Source: Mycobacterium sp. DL99 (lineage in GTDB: Bacteria; Actinomycetota; Actinomycetes; Mycobacteriales; Mycobacteriaceae). Taken from it: 64,000 nt of DNA. A model generated the notes under the pieces. The model saw nothing but the letters and a program-made list of their open reading frames with translations, was not told where the DNA came from and searched no databases. Numbering within the stretch: position 1 is the first letter of the stretch; every line of letters begins with the position of its first letter. Positions 25,179-34,111 of this stretch are shown here, in pieces. A program made the translations under genes and the position numbers. The DNA lies in the NCBI RefSeq assembly GCF_004762045.1, contig NZ_SJOM01000007.1:3421906-3485905 (forward strand). Reading direction: 5' to 3'.

Positions 25179-25211
25179 CGGCGCCGGCCATCCCCCAATG
25201 GCCCGGCGCCG
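25179..25211. other. Strong inverted repeat in a divergent promoter gap
   Basis: CGGCGCCGGCCAT pairs with ATGGCCCGGCGCCG around a six-base loop with one bulged C. It lies 27 bases before the secreted-protein start (25152) and 120 bases before cyp124 (25331). It could be a leader hairpin of the minus-strand gene. Confidence 0.5.
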
Positions 25212-25318
25212 CAACGCCTTGCAACTCGCCGCTGGACCGAGCGGCGGAACGTGCACCCCGGTGGGGGTATCGCCGCGACGGATCCGAGCGTTACGCGTTC
25301 TCCGGTCGGCTCCGGCTC

Positions 25319-25324
25319 TAACCT
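25319..25324 (+). promoter_or_regulatory. Leaderless -10 box (TAACCT) of cyp124
   Basis: TAACCT is followed by six bases and the GTG at 25331, with no Shine-Dalgarno sequence, matching the leaderless pattern. Confidence 0.55.
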
Positions 25325-25330
25325 GGCGGG

Positions 25331-26611
25331 GTGGGTATCGCACCGCGGGTCAATGGGGCACCTCCTCCGGACGTGCCGCGCTCGGAGATCGATCTGGGAT
25401 CGTGGCAGTTCTGGCGCGAGGACGACGACATTCGCGACGGAGCATTCGCCGCGCTGCGACGTGAGGACCCGATCTCGTTTCACCCGGCATGCGTCCTCGG
25501 CGGTTTTCCCGAAAGCCCCGGGCACTGGGCGGTGACCAGGTACGACGACGTCTTCCACGCCAGTCGTCATCCGGAGATCTTCAGCTCCGCGTCGGGAATC
25601 ACCATCGGCGACCAGACAGTGGAACTGGCCGAGTATTTCGGTTCCATGATCGTGATGGACGATCCCCGCCACACCCGCCTGCGCAACATCGTGCGCAGCG
25701 CATTCACGCCGCGGGTGGTGGCGCTCATCGAGGATTCCGTCCGTGATCGGGCCCGGCGACTGGTTGCCGACATGGTGGCGAGAAATCCCGACGGCACCGC
25801 CGAACTCGTCACCGAACTCGCGGGTCCCCTACCGCTGCAGATCATCTGCGACATGATGGGCATCCCCGAGCCGGACCATCAACGGATCTTCCACTGGACC
25901 AACGTGATCCTCGGGTTCGGCGATCCCGATCTGACCACCGACTTCGACGAGTTCCTCAAGGTGGCGATGGACATCGGCGCCTATGCGACCGCGCTGGCAG
26001 ATGAGCGACGCGCGGTGCCCACCGAGGACCTCACGACAAGCCTGGTTCAGGCCGAGGTCGACGGCGAACGGCTGACCTCCGCGGAGGTGGCCTCCTTCTT
26101 CATCCTGCTCGTGGTCGCGGGCAACGAGACCACCCGCAACGCCATCAGCCACGGCCTGCTCACACTCACCCGATTCCCCGAACAGCGCGAGAAGTGGTGG
26201 TCGCGGTACCAGGAATTGGCCCCCACCGCGGTGGAGGAGATCGTGCGCTGGGCGTCGCCGGTGAGCTATATGCGCCGCACGGTCACCCAGGACACGGTGC
26301 TCGGCGGGACGCCGCTGCCCGCCGGGGCCAAGGTGACGCTGTGGTACGGATCGGCGAATCGGGACGAGTCGAAGTTTGCCGATCCGTGGACGTTCGACGT
26401 CACCCGCCATCCCAATCCCCATCTCGGATTCGGCGGCGGCGGTGCGCATTTCTGCCTCGGAGCAAACCTGGCACGCCGTGAGATCACCGTGGCGTTCGAG
26501 GAACTGCACCGCCAATTGCCGGACATCGTCGTGACCGAGGAACCCGACCGACTGCAGTCGCAGTTCATTCACGGCATCAAACGGATGCCGGTGGCCTGGT
26601 CCACCCGCTGA
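25331..26611 (+). CDS. cyp124: Cytochrome P450 CYP124 family, methyl-branched lipid omega-hydroxylase
   Basis: P450 of 426 residues that I recognise as CYP124-like (ELAEYFGSMIVMDDPRHTRL; PLPLQIICDMMGIPEPDHQR; TNVILGFGDPDL). The I-helix motif is VVAGNETTRN and the heme loop GFGGGGAHFCLG carries Cys375. CYP124 hydroxylates the terminal carbon of methyl-branched lipids and can also oxidise cholest-4-en-3-one, overlapping with CYP125. The start is the GTG at 25331, six bases after a TAACCT box, so the mRNA is probably leaderless. No redox partner is adjacent. No KstR-like site was seen upstream. Confidence 0.9.
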   Translation: MGIAPRVNGAPPPDVPRSEIDLGSWQFWREDDDIRDGAFAALRREDPISFHPACVLGGFPESPGHWAVTRYDDVFHASRHPEIFSSASGITIGDQTVELAEYFGSMIVMDDPRHTRLRNIVRSAFTPRVVALIEDSVRDRARRLVADMVARNPDGTAELVTELAGPLPLQIICDMMGIPEPDHQRIFHWTNVILGFGDPDLTTDFDEFLKVAMDIGAYATALADERRAVPTEDLTTSLVQAEVDGERLTSAEVASFFILLVVAGNETTRNAISHGLLTLTRFPEQREKWWSRYQELAPTAVEEIVRWASPVSYMRRTVTQDTVLGGTPLPAGAKVTLWYGSANRDESKFADPWTFDVTRHPNPHLGFGGGGAHFCLGANLARREITVAFEELHRQLPDIVVTEEPDRLQSQFIHGIKRMPVAWSTR

Positions 26612-26615
26612 CGGT

Positions 26616-27002
26616 CTACTTCACCGTCAGCGTGCCCAGCATCGCCGGGTGATAGAGGCAGTAGAAGGCGTACTCCCCCGGCTCCTGGGGAGCCGTCAGC
26701 GTCGCACGTCCCTTGCCCTCGATGTGGACGTCGAACAGCCCCTTGGTCCGCGACGTCACCGAATGCTCGACCTCGTCGTTATTGATGATCGTGATCTCCG
26801 TGCCCGGCGCGACGGGTCCGAGGGAGCTGAATCCCATGCCCTCGATCGTGATGACGGGGCCGGTCGGGACCGATGTACCGGGGCTGGTCGTGACCGTTTC
26901 GGAATGCTGGCCCTGGCCGGCCGGCGAATTGGCTTGCCCGCACGCAACACTCGCCCCCGCGAGCAGGACCATCGACACCGCCAACGCTGCAAGTCGAGAC
27001 AT
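26616..27002 (-). CDS. Cupredoxin-domain lipoprotein
   Basis: Exported lipoprotein of 128 residues. The signal peptide ends in the lipobox ASVAC, so Cys21 would be acylated. The cupredoxin fold follows, with ligand-type residues His in DEVEHSVT and the Cys, His and Met in FYCLYHPAM, the plastocyanin/azurin arrangement for one copper. It may carry electrons or bind copper in the envelope. Convergent with cyp124 (4-base gap), which is probably accidental. Confidence 0.85.
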   Translation of the reverse strand: MSRLAALAVSMVLLAGASVACGQANSPAGQGQHSETVTTSPGTSVPTGPVITIEGMGFSSLGPVAPGTEITIINNDEVEHSVTSRTKGLFDVHIEGKGRATLTAPQEPGEYAFYCLYHPAMLGTLTVK

Positions 27003-27124
27003 CCGGGCCCCCTGAGGTTCGTCCTGACCGCAGACAATTATCGCCCCGTCAGGGCCCGATGTGTCCGATTCCGTCGATCCGACATCTCAAGTCCGCGTCG
27101 GCACCCTCGCCGCACCGTTGACCG

Positions 27125-28552
27125 TCATGAGGTGCTCCCGACCCGACGACCGGTGACCACACCGGCCGCGAACGCGGCGACGAGCACACCGACGATCACC
27201 CAGGCCAGCACGCTGGAACCGCCGACCAGATCGTTGAGGTTGGTCAGGATCAGCACCAGCGCACCCAGCAGACCCGCCAGACCGAGCCCCGGGGCGATGC
27301 GCACTCGCCACAGTGAGTGGCCGTGCCGGTCGCGAGCGAAGTAGACCAGGACCGCGACACTGGTGGCGATCATCAGCAGCACCACACCGACCGTCGTCGC
27401 CCCGGCGAACCAGGTGTAGAACTGGGCGGCCGGGTCCAGCCCGAACACCACCGCCAGCAGGACGCTGACCGCCACGACACCGGAGATCCACAGCGAAGCC
27501 TGATGCGGTGAGCCGTGCCGATCGTGCGGTTGGCTCAGCCGCGCGGGCAGCACGTCGCGCTGCGACAGCGCGAACACGTAGCGCGACGCCACGTTGTGGA
27601 AGGCCAGGATGCAGGCGAACAGGCTGGTGAAGTACAGCACCGTGATGATGTCGGCGCCGGCCGCACCGATGTACCGGTGCGCGGTGTCGCCGAGGAAGGT
27701 GGAGCCGGAGTCTGTGGCGCGGGCGATGGCCTGCTCGTCACCCCAACCCGAGATCAACGCCCAGCTGGTGACCGCGTAGAACACCCCGATCAGGATCAGC
27801 GCCAGGTAAGTGGCCCGGGGAATCGTCCGCTCGGGAGTGCGGGCCTCGTCGCGGAAGATCGCGGTGGCCTCGAATCCGACGTAACTGATGATCGCGAAAA
27901 GCAGACCGATCCCCAATGACCCGGAGAAGATCGCGCTCGGGTTGACGATGCCCGAGGACAGTCCGTGGTCGCCGCCGTTGGCCACGATCACCAGGTCGAG
28001 CACCAGAACGATCGCGATCTCGGCGGTGAGCAGCACGCCCAGCAGGCGGCTGGACAGCTCGATGTTGCGGTAACCGAGGTAGGTGGTGACGGCAAAGGCC
28101 ACCGCGGCGAACACCCACCAGGGCAGAGCCGGCCCGCCGGCCAGCTCGACGACACTGGCCCCGGCTGGCCCGAGCAGTCCGTACACGCCCGCCTCCAGCG
28201 CCACGTAGCTCACCAGTGCCACGAAGGCGATACCGATGCCTGCGGGCAACCCGAGTGACTGACGAACATAAGAGAAGAAGGCGCCCGCCTCGTCGACATA
28301 CGGCGTCATCGCCGTGAAGCCGACCGCGAACAACAGCAGCACCACCGTGGAGGCGATGAACGTGGCGGGGAATCCGGCACCGTTGCCCGACGCGATACCC
28401 AACGGCACCACACCACCGATCACCCCCAGTGGTGCGGCCGCGGCCACCACCATGAAAACGATCGAGGCCACCCCGAGGTTGCCGCGCAGCTGCCGGCCGG
28501 CCGGCGGCGGTTGGTAGCCCAACGATTCTGGGGCTGTGGTGATTTCGGACAT
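27125..28552 (-). CDS. APC superfamily amino acid permease
   Basis: Membrane permease of 475 residues with about 12 helices. VASIVFMVVAAAAPLGVIGG is the first-helix unwound substrate segment, and YVGFEATAIFRDEARTPERT is the family loop signature. Substrate may be an amino acid or a polyamine. GAAGGA nine bases before the ATG at 28552 sets the start. No neighbouring gene points to a pathway. Confidence 0.85.
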   Translation of the reverse strand: MSEITTAPESLGYQPPPAGRQLRGNLGVASIVFMVVAAAAPLGVIGGVVPLGIASGNGAGFPATFIASTVVLLLFAVGFTAMTPYVDEAGAFFSYVRQSLGLPAGIGIAFVALVSYVALEAGVYGLLGPAGASVVELAGGPALPWWVFAAVAFAVTTYLGYRNIELSSRLLGVLLTAEIAIVLVLDLVIVANGGDHGLSSGIVNPSAIFSGSLGIGLLFAIISYVGFEATAIFRDEARTPERTIPRATYLALILIGVFYAVTSWALISGWGDEQAIARATDSGSTFLGDTAHRYIGAAGADIITVLYFTSLFACILAFHNVASRYVFALSQRDVLPARLSQPHDRHGSPHQASLWISGVVAVSVLLAVVFGLDPAAQFYTWFAGATTVGVVLLMIATSVAVLVYFARDRHGHSLWRVRIAPGLGLAGLLGALVLILTNLNDLVGGSSVLAWVIVGVLVAAFAAGVVTGRRVGSTS

Positions 28553-28661
28553 GCTCGACCGTCCTTCAGGCAGCGTGCGCGTAAACATGACCCGGGGAAC
28601 ATAGGGCCGGGGTGTGCCGGCACAACAGGTCTGGCGTCATCGTGCGCAAAAGTCGGTTTGC

Positions 28662-29768
28662 CTAGCGCGCCCCCAACACATCGAGCATCCCGGCCGCGGA
28701 TCGCGGCCAGGTGAACTGCTCGGCCCGCTGACGCGCGCTGCTGCGCCGCAACGGTTCGGGGCGGCCGATCACCGAGGTGACGGCGCGCGCGATGGCGTGC
28801 GCGTCGTTGTCGGCAGTGGCCCCGCTGTCGCAGGTGAGGATCTCGGCCAGCGCCGAGGTACGTGACACGACCGCCGGAGTTCCACAGGCCAGCGCTTCCA
28901 GCGCGGCCAGGCCGAAGGTCTCGTGCGGTCCCGGTGCGAGCGCGACATCTGCCGAGGCCAGAATCGACGCCACCGTATCGCGGCAGCCGATGTACCCCGT
29001 GAAGGCCACCGGCAGCCCACTGGCCTGCCGTTCGAGCCGGGCCCGCAACGGCCCCTCCCCGACCACCACCAGCCGCGCATCCACTCCCGAATCACGCAGG
29101 GCGGCAACCGTATCGATGCTCCGGTGGGCGTGTTTTTCCACCGACAACCTGCCACAGTGCACCAGGAGGGTCTGCTGCGGTGCGGCCCAGCGGCTGCGCA
29201 TCTCGGCGCACCGGCACCTCGGGTGGAACTGCTCGAGGTCCACCCCGAGCGGCACGGTCGCGACGTTGTCCGCGCCGATCCGGTCGAATTCCTCACGCGC
29301 GAAGCCCGTGGTGCACACCACTGTGTCGTAGTTGGCCGCGGTGCGACGGTTGGCGATGTCGGCCACCATGACCGCGGCCGACCGCGGCAGCACCTGACCG
29401 ACCAACCGGTCCAGGCGTTCGTGGGAGATCATCACCGTGGCCACACCGTGTTTACGGCCCCACGGGCCCAGCGACCTCAGGGTCAACCGGTCCGACACCT
29501 CGATGGCGTCGGGACCGAGTTGCTGCAACAACGCCGTCACCGGACCGGGCAGCACCGCCCGGTAGCCGCCGGTGAACGGGATGAGCCTGGCAGGCAAGGA
29601 GATCCGCACGACGCCACTGGCGAGGACATGGCGCTGCGGGTGCGGACCCGGGACGATGAGATACACCTCGTGGCCCAGGGCGCAATACTCTGCGCCCAGG
29701 CGGTCGACCGCGGTCCGGAGGCCTCCCGATCGCGGGCCGTAGAAGTTGGCTACCTGGACAACCCGCAT
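28662..29768 (-). CDS. mgtA: GDP-mannose-dependent alpha-mannosyltransferase (MgtA)
   Basis: GT4-family glycosyltransferase of 368 residues. It begins MRVVQVANFYGPRSGGLRT, matching mycobacterial MgtA (Rv0557, earlier called PimB) as I recall it, which adds mannose to glucuronosyl diacylglycerol in lipomannan-like glycolipids. The GT-B C-domain shows VHCGRLSVEKHAHRSID and the sugar-nucleotide motif GPHETFGLAALEALACGTP with the EX7E pair. It acts on the cytosolic face of the membrane. No operon partner is visible. Confidence 0.9.
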   Translation of the reverse strand: MRVVQVANFYGPRSGGLRTAVDRLGAEYCALGHEVYLIVPGPHPQRHVLASGVVRISLPARLIPFTGGYRAVLPGPVTALLQQLGPDAIEVSDRLTLRSLGPWGRKHGVATVMISHERLDRLVGQVLPRSAAVMVADIANRRTAANYDTVVCTTGFAREEFDRIGADNVATVPLGVDLEQFHPRCRCAEMRSRWAAPQQTLLVHCGRLSVEKHAHRSIDTVAALRDSGVDARLVVVGEGPLRARLERQASGLPVAFTGYIGCRDTVASILASADVALAPGPHETFGLAALEALACGTPAVVSRTSALAEILTCDSGATADNDAHAIARAVTSVIGRPEPLRRSSARQRAEQFTWPRSAAGMLDVLGAR

Positions 29769-29855
29769 GCCACGATCAGAACCGGGCCGCGTGTGCGGTC
29801 AACAACGCAGCTGGAACCGAGACCTGAACAGTCGCTGAACAAGCCCGGGCGAGGC

Positions 29856-30770
29856 TCAGGCGAGGTGCGTCGCGAACCAGCCCTGGATGCGGCGCCAGGC
29901 ATCTGCCGCGGCAACGGGCTGATAGCGATCACCGGTGTCGTTGAAGAACGCATGGTTGGCGTCGGGTTCGGTGATCAACTCGTGCACCATCCCGGCCTTC
30001 TCGAGCGCCGCGCGTACCACTGGTTCTGTTGCGTTGACCCGCTGGTCCAAGGCGCCGTAGAAGGCGAGCACCGCGACGTTGCGGGAGCCGGCGAAGTCCG
30101 GGTCATCGGGGGCCGGACCGTAGAACGGCACTGCGGCGGCCAGCGCGGGAGTGCCCGCCGCCAAGAGCCGCCAGACCAGCCCACCCCCCATGCAGAAGCC
30201 CACGGCGGCGACCTTGCGGCCCGGCGCGCGCCGCTGCACCTCTTCGATGCCCGAATTCAGGTTGGCGATGAACTCCGGTGGTTCGATCTTGCTCAACGCG
30301 GCAGTGGCGTTGGCCGGGTCGGCGAATGCGGCGGTACCGCCCTGACCTGAGAGCAGGTCGATCGCCAGTGCCGAGTACCCGGCCCCGGCGAACCGCCCGG
30401 CCACCGAACGGATGTGGTCGGTGAGCCCCTTGTTCTCGTGGATCACCAGAACGGCGCCCCTGGGTTCCGGCGCGGCGGCCCAGGCACCCTGCAACGCACC
30501 GCCGGGGCCGGTCCAAGTCACCGAGCTGGTGGGCAGGGCGCCCTGCAGTCCGGGCGGCTGGGCCGGTGCCGGCGCGGTACTCGGAGCCGCGTCGGGGGTT
30601 GCGGTGGTGTTGGCATGCTTCGCCTCCCCGCAGGCGGCGATCAGCGCGGTCGCCGCGGCGGCGCCGATTCCCAACAGTCCCAGTCGACGCAGCGCCTCCC
30701 GGCGCGACAACAACCCGTCGAGGTGATCGGTTGCGATTTCCTCGGCGATGTAGCGCTGCAGTGGAGTCAC
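29856..30770 (-). CDS. Dienelactone hydrolase family protein, Tat lipoprotein
   Basis: Alpha/beta hydrolase of 304 residues that is unusual in being exported. SRREALRRLGLLGIGAAAAT is a twin-arginine signal, ending in the lipobox LIAAC, so it should be a Tat-exported lipoprotein. The hydrolase domain has the Cys nucleophile in VGFCMGGGLV, an Asp in ALDQRVN and the His in PDANHAFFND. Dienelactone hydrolases open lactones. The GTG at 30770 directly follows GGAG, so the start is not firm; a 25-residue N-terminal helix precedes the signal. Confidence 0.83.
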   Translation of the reverse strand: MTPLQRYIAEEIATDHLDGLLSRREALRRLGLLGIGAAAATALIAACGEAKHANTTATPDAAPSTAPAPAQPPGLQGALPTSSVTWTGPGGALQGAWAAAPEPRGAVLVIHENKGLTDHIRSVAGRFAGAGYSALAIDLLSGQGGTAAFADPANATAALSKIEPPEFIANLNSGIEEVQRRAPGRKVAAVGFCMGGGLVWRLLAAGTPALAAAVPFYGPAPDDPDFAGSRNVAVLAFYGALDQRVNATEPVVRAALEKAGMVHELITEPDANHAFFNDTGDRYQPVAAADAWRRIQGWFATHLA

Positions 30771-30837
30771 CTCCGCCAGTATGCGCCGAAATGCCGAACC
30801 GCAGCCTTAGAACTGCGCACGGCGGGATACTCATCCG

Positions 30838-31764
30838 ATGGGCTGGACACCGGACCCGGAAGCGCTGCGGGGATACATCGCCGTGGTTGCCGGGGCCACC
30901 CGGGGCGCGGGCCGGGGCATCGCCGCCGCGCTGGGCGAGGCCGGTGCGACCGTCGTGTGCACCGGACGCAGCAGCCGATGCGGAAGCCGCGACTCCGACT
31001 ACGACCGGCCCGAAACCATCGAGGAAACAGCCGAATTGGTCACGGAACTGGGCGGGTCCGGCATCGCCGTACAGGTCGACCACCTCGATGTGACCCAGGT
31101 GCGCATGCTGGCCGGACGGCTCAAGGCCGACTACGGACACATCGACATCCTGGTCAACGACATCTGGGGCGCCGAGGTGCTCAAGGGACCGCCCGACACC
31201 TGGGGCCGGCCGATGTGGCAGCACGATCTCGACGACGGGTTGCGGATGCTCCGGCTGGGACTCGACACCCATCTGATCACGTCGCACTGTGTGCTGCCGC
31301 TACTCGCCGACCGACCCGGCGGGCTCCTGGTCGAGGTCACCGATGGGACAACCGAATTCAACGCCACCAACCCGCGGCTCTCGGTCTTCTACGATCTGGT
31401 CAAGACCGCGGTGAACCGACTGGCCTTCAGCCACGGGCACGAGCTCGCCGCGTTCGGGGCCACCGCCGTCTCCGTCACGCCGGGTTGGCTGCGCTCGGAG
31501 ATGATGCTCGACAACTACGGCGTCACCGAGGCCAATTGGCGGTGCGCCCTCGACCTGGCCCGCACCGACGGCTATCCGGCCGCACCGCCGGGCTTCGCCG
31601 AATCCGAGTCGCCGCGGCTCGTCGGTCGCGGGATCGCCGCGCTGGCCGCCGACCCGCACCGGGCCCGCTGGAACCAGCAGTCCGTCAGCTCGGCCGCACT
31701 GGCCCGCCACTACGGGTTCAGCGACCTCGACGGGCGCGTGCCAGACGCGTGGACCCCGCTATAA
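30838..31764 (+). CDS. Short-chain dehydrogenase/reductase
   Basis: SDR of 308 residues, longer than the classical 250. The cofactor loop is VVAGATRGAGRGIA; Tyr and Lys of the active site lie in FYDLVKTAV; the usual NNAG is changed to VNDIWG and the catalytic Ser region reads VEVTDGTTEF, so Thr may replace Ser. Substrate is unknown. The ATG at 30838 follows a GATACT box by six bases and may be leaderless. It is followed by a hairpin and by the amidohydrolase promoter. Confidence 0.82.
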   Translation: MGWTPDPEALRGYIAVVAGATRGAGRGIAAALGEAGATVVCTGRSSRCGSRDSDYDRPETIEETAELVTELGGSGIAVQVDHLDVTQVRMLAGRLKADYGHIDILVNDIWGAEVLKGPPDTWGRPMWQHDLDDGLRMLRLGLDTHLITSHCVLPLLADRPGGLLVEVTDGTTEFNATNPRLSVFYDLVKTAVNRLAFSHGHELAAFGATAVSVTPGWLRSEMMLDNYGVTEANWRCALDLARTDGYPAAPPGFAESESPRLVGRGIAALAADPHRARWNQQSVSSAALARHYGFSDLDGRVPDAWTPL

Positions 31765-31769
31765 CCCCA

Positions 31770-31788
31770 GGTGGGCAGGCATCCCACC
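31770..31788 (+). terminator. Terminator hairpin after SDR gene
   Basis: GGTGGG-CAGGCAT-CCCACC lies six bases after the stop at 31764, and a T6 run follows at 31802-31807. The run is rather far from the stem for a classic terminator. Confidence 0.45.
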
Positions 31789-31828
31789 CGAGCAGTAGAC
31801 ATTTTTTCAAATCTGTTCACTATTTTCA

Positions 31829-31857
31829 TTGACAGTGGCGTTACCGGCCTGTTCTAT
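31829..31857 (+). promoter_or_regulatory. Near-consensus sigma-A promoter of a leaderless gene
   Basis: TTGACA (31829-31834) and TTCTAT (31852-31857) are 17 bases apart. The start point expected six to seven bases downstream falls on the GTG at 31864. A perfect -35 with optimal spacing is rare in mycobacteria and suggests strong expression. Confidence 0.7.
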
Positions 31858-31863
31858 GGCTGG

Positions 31864-33654
31864 GTGAGCTTCGACACGATCATTCGCAACGGCCGGTGGT
31901 TCGACGGCACCGGCGCCCCGTCAGCAGTCCGCAACATCGGAATTCGCGACGGGCATGTGGTTGCCATCTCCCCCGAGTTTCTCGACGAGACGGACTGCCC
32001 GCAGGTCATCGACGCCGCCGGGAAGTGGGTTCTGCCCGGAATGCTCGACATCCACACCCACTACGACGTCGAGGTGCTCAACGGCCCGTCGCTGTCGGAG
32101 TCACTGCGCCACGGCGTGACCACCGCGATGCTCGGTTCCTGCTCGTTGTCGACCGTGCACGTCGGCGGGGTCGACGCCGGCGACCTGTTCGGCCGGGTCG
32201 AGGCGATCCCGCGGGACCAGGTGATCGCTGCAGTGGACGACAACAAGACGTGGACCGACTGCGACGGATACGTGACGGCGCTGGAGAGCCTGCCGCTGGG
32301 CCCCAACCTGGCCGCCTTCATCGGGCATTCTGATATGCGGACCGCGGTGATGGGACTCGACCGCGCCACCCGTAAGGACGAGCGGCCGACCGCGGCCGAG
32401 CAGGCCCGGATGGAGCAGATGCTCAAAGAGGCCCTTGACGCCGGCTTCGTCGGGATGTCTTCCCAGCAGCTGCTTTTCGACAAGATCGACGGCGACACCT
32501 GCCGGTCCCGCACCCTGCCGTCGACCTACGCCAAACCCCGTGAACTGCGCCGGCTCAAGTCGATGCTGCGCCGCACCGGCCGGGTGCTGCAGTCCGGTCC
32601 CGACATCCAGAACCCGCTCAACCTGGCCTCCCAGGTGGCCCAGTCACTCGGGCTGTTCCGCAACAACCTGAAGACCAGCCTCCTGTCGGCGGCCGACATC
32701 AAGGCCAACCCGTACGCGATCCGGATGATGGGTCCGCTGGCCCGGGTGGCCAACGCACTCGGCGGCAACTTCCGGTGGCAGCACCTGCCGGTGCCGTTCG
32801 AGGTGTACGCGGACGGTATCGATCTGGTGGTGTTCGAGGAATTCGGTTCCGGCGCGGCGGCGCTGCACCTGCGCGATGAGGTCGAGCGCAATGAACTGCT
32901 GCGCGACGAGGAATACCGTCGCAAGTTCCGCAAGGACTACGACAACAAGTTCGGGGTGCGGGTCTGGCACCGGGACTTCTTCGATGCCGAAATCGTCGCC
33001 TGCCCTGATGAATCCGTGGTCGGCAAGTCGTTCGGTCAGGTCGGTCAGGAGCGCGGCGAGCTCCACCCCGTCGACACCTTCCTGGATCTCGTGCTCGAGC
33101 ACGGCACCGCGCTGCGGTGGCGCACCACGATCTCCAACCACCGGCCCGAGGTGCTCAAGAAGCTGGCCCGCGATCCCGGTATTCAGCTCGGGTTCTCGGA
33201 CGCCGGTGCGCACCTGCGGAATATGGCGTTCTACAACATGGGGCTGCGGCTGCTGCGGCATGTCCGTGACGCCGAGCGGGCGGGCACGTCGTTCATGTCG
33301 ATCGAGCAGGCCGTGCACCGGCTCACCGGTGAGCTCGCCGACTGGTACCGGATCGACGCCGGCCACCTACGCGTCGGCGACCGCGCCGACGTGGTGGTCA
33401 TCGATCCGGAGCGTCTCGACGACTCCCTCGATGCCTACGCCGAGGAGACCGTCGACCACTATGGCGGGCTGTCCCGCATGGTGAATCGCAACGACGAGAC
33501 CGTGACCGCGGTGTTGGTCGGCGGACAAACGGTCTTCGCCGGCGGTCAGCTGACCGGCCTGGTCGGCAAGCAGCGCACCGGCCAGTTCCTGCGGGCCGCA
33601 CACCAGACCCAGTCGATCTCCGCCAAAGACAGTGAGCTGACCAGTGTCCGTTGA
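31864..33654 (+). CDS. N-acyl-D-amino-acid deacylase family amidohydrolase
   Basis: Metal-dependent amidohydrolase of 596 residues. The N-terminal beta strands (FDTIIRNGRWFDGTGAP) lead to the metal motif GMLDIHTHYDVE; SCSLSTVHV, GHSDMR and the C-terminal FSDAGAHL supply further ligand-type residues. Family members remove acyl groups from N-acyl-D-amino acids. The promoter at 31829-31857 places the transcript start on the GTG at 31864, so a longer product from 31771 is rejected. The SnoaL-like gene overlaps its 3' end by 11 bases, giving an operon. Confidence 0.87.
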   Translation: MSFDTIIRNGRWFDGTGAPSAVRNIGIRDGHVVAISPEFLDETDCPQVIDAAGKWVLPGMLDIHTHYDVEVLNGPSLSESLRHGVTTAMLGSCSLSTVHVGGVDAGDLFGRVEAIPRDQVIAAVDDNKTWTDCDGYVTALESLPLGPNLAAFIGHSDMRTAVMGLDRATRKDERPTAAEQARMEQMLKEALDAGFVGMSSQQLLFDKIDGDTCRSRTLPSTYAKPRELRRLKSMLRRTGRVLQSGPDIQNPLNLASQVAQSLGLFRNNLKTSLLSAADIKANPYAIRMMGPLARVANALGGNFRWQHLPVPFEVYADGIDLVVFEEFGSGAAALHLRDEVERNELLRDEEYRRKFRKDYDNKFGVRVWHRDFFDAEIVACPDESVVGKSFGQVGQERGELHPVDTFLDLVLEHGTALRWRTTISNHRPEVLKKLARDPGIQLGFSDAGAHLRNMAFYNMGLRLLRHVRDAERAGTSFMSIEQAVHRLTGELADWYRIDAGHLRVGDRADVVVIDPERLDDSLDAYAEETVDHYGGLSRMVNRNDETVTAVLVGGQTVFAGGQLTGLVGKQRTGQFLRAAHQTQSISAKDSELTSVR

Positions 33655-34102
33655 CGACGTATCAATTGAAGAAACTGTCCACGGAATGTGGAAAGCGCTG
33701 TCGGATCGCGACTGGGAAACGCTCAAGACGTACCTGTCCGACGACTGCATCTACCTCGACATGCCGGTGGGTCCCGCCGCTGCTGCCAAGGGCCCCGAGG
33801 ACATCGTCAAGCGCCTCAAGATCGGTCTCGAACCGCTGGCATCCTACGAGAACTTCCCGGGCCTGCTCGTGGAGAACGGTCGTGATGCCATGTACGAACA
33901 TCATGAGGAATGGCATTGGGCCAGCGGCGAATCCGCCGTGCTGAAGTTCGTCACGGTGCACCGGATCGAGAACGGTAAGGTCACGCTGTGGAAGGACTAC
34001 TGGGACATGAGCGCCCTGGCCAACCACGCCCCGCCGGACTGGCTGGAGAACTTCGCCACCGCCGACATGTCGTGGGTGTTCGACGCCACCGGGCTGGTCT
34101 GA
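33644..34102 (+). CDS. SnoaL-like / limonene epoxide hydrolase-fold protein
   Basis: Protein of 152 residues with one NTF2-like cone domain: a long first helix (VHGMWKALSDRDWETLKTYL), a CIYLDMPVG strand, and a conserved EWHWASGESAVLKFVTVHRI sheet ending in a WKDYWDMSAL segment. Limonene-1,2-epoxide hydrolases use an Asp-Arg-Asp triad in this fold; the match is not clear enough to assign hydrolysis. The GTG at 33644 lies inside the end of the amidohydrolase gene, so translation is coupled. Confidence 0.82.
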   Translation: MSVDDVSIEETVHGMWKALSDRDWETLKTYLSDDCIYLDMPVGPAAAAKGPEDIVKRLKIGLEPLASYENFPGLLVENGRDAMYEHHEEWHWASGESAVLKFVTVHRIENGKVTLWKDYWDMSALANHAPPDWLENFATADMSWVFDATGLV

Positions 34103-34111
34103 CGCAGAGGC

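Noticed and set aside
28923..30350. Plus-strand frame of 475 codons opposite mgtA and the hydrolase gene
   Set aside because: It crosses two well-recognised minus-strand genes and their gap, with Arg/His-rich shadow composition and no domain.
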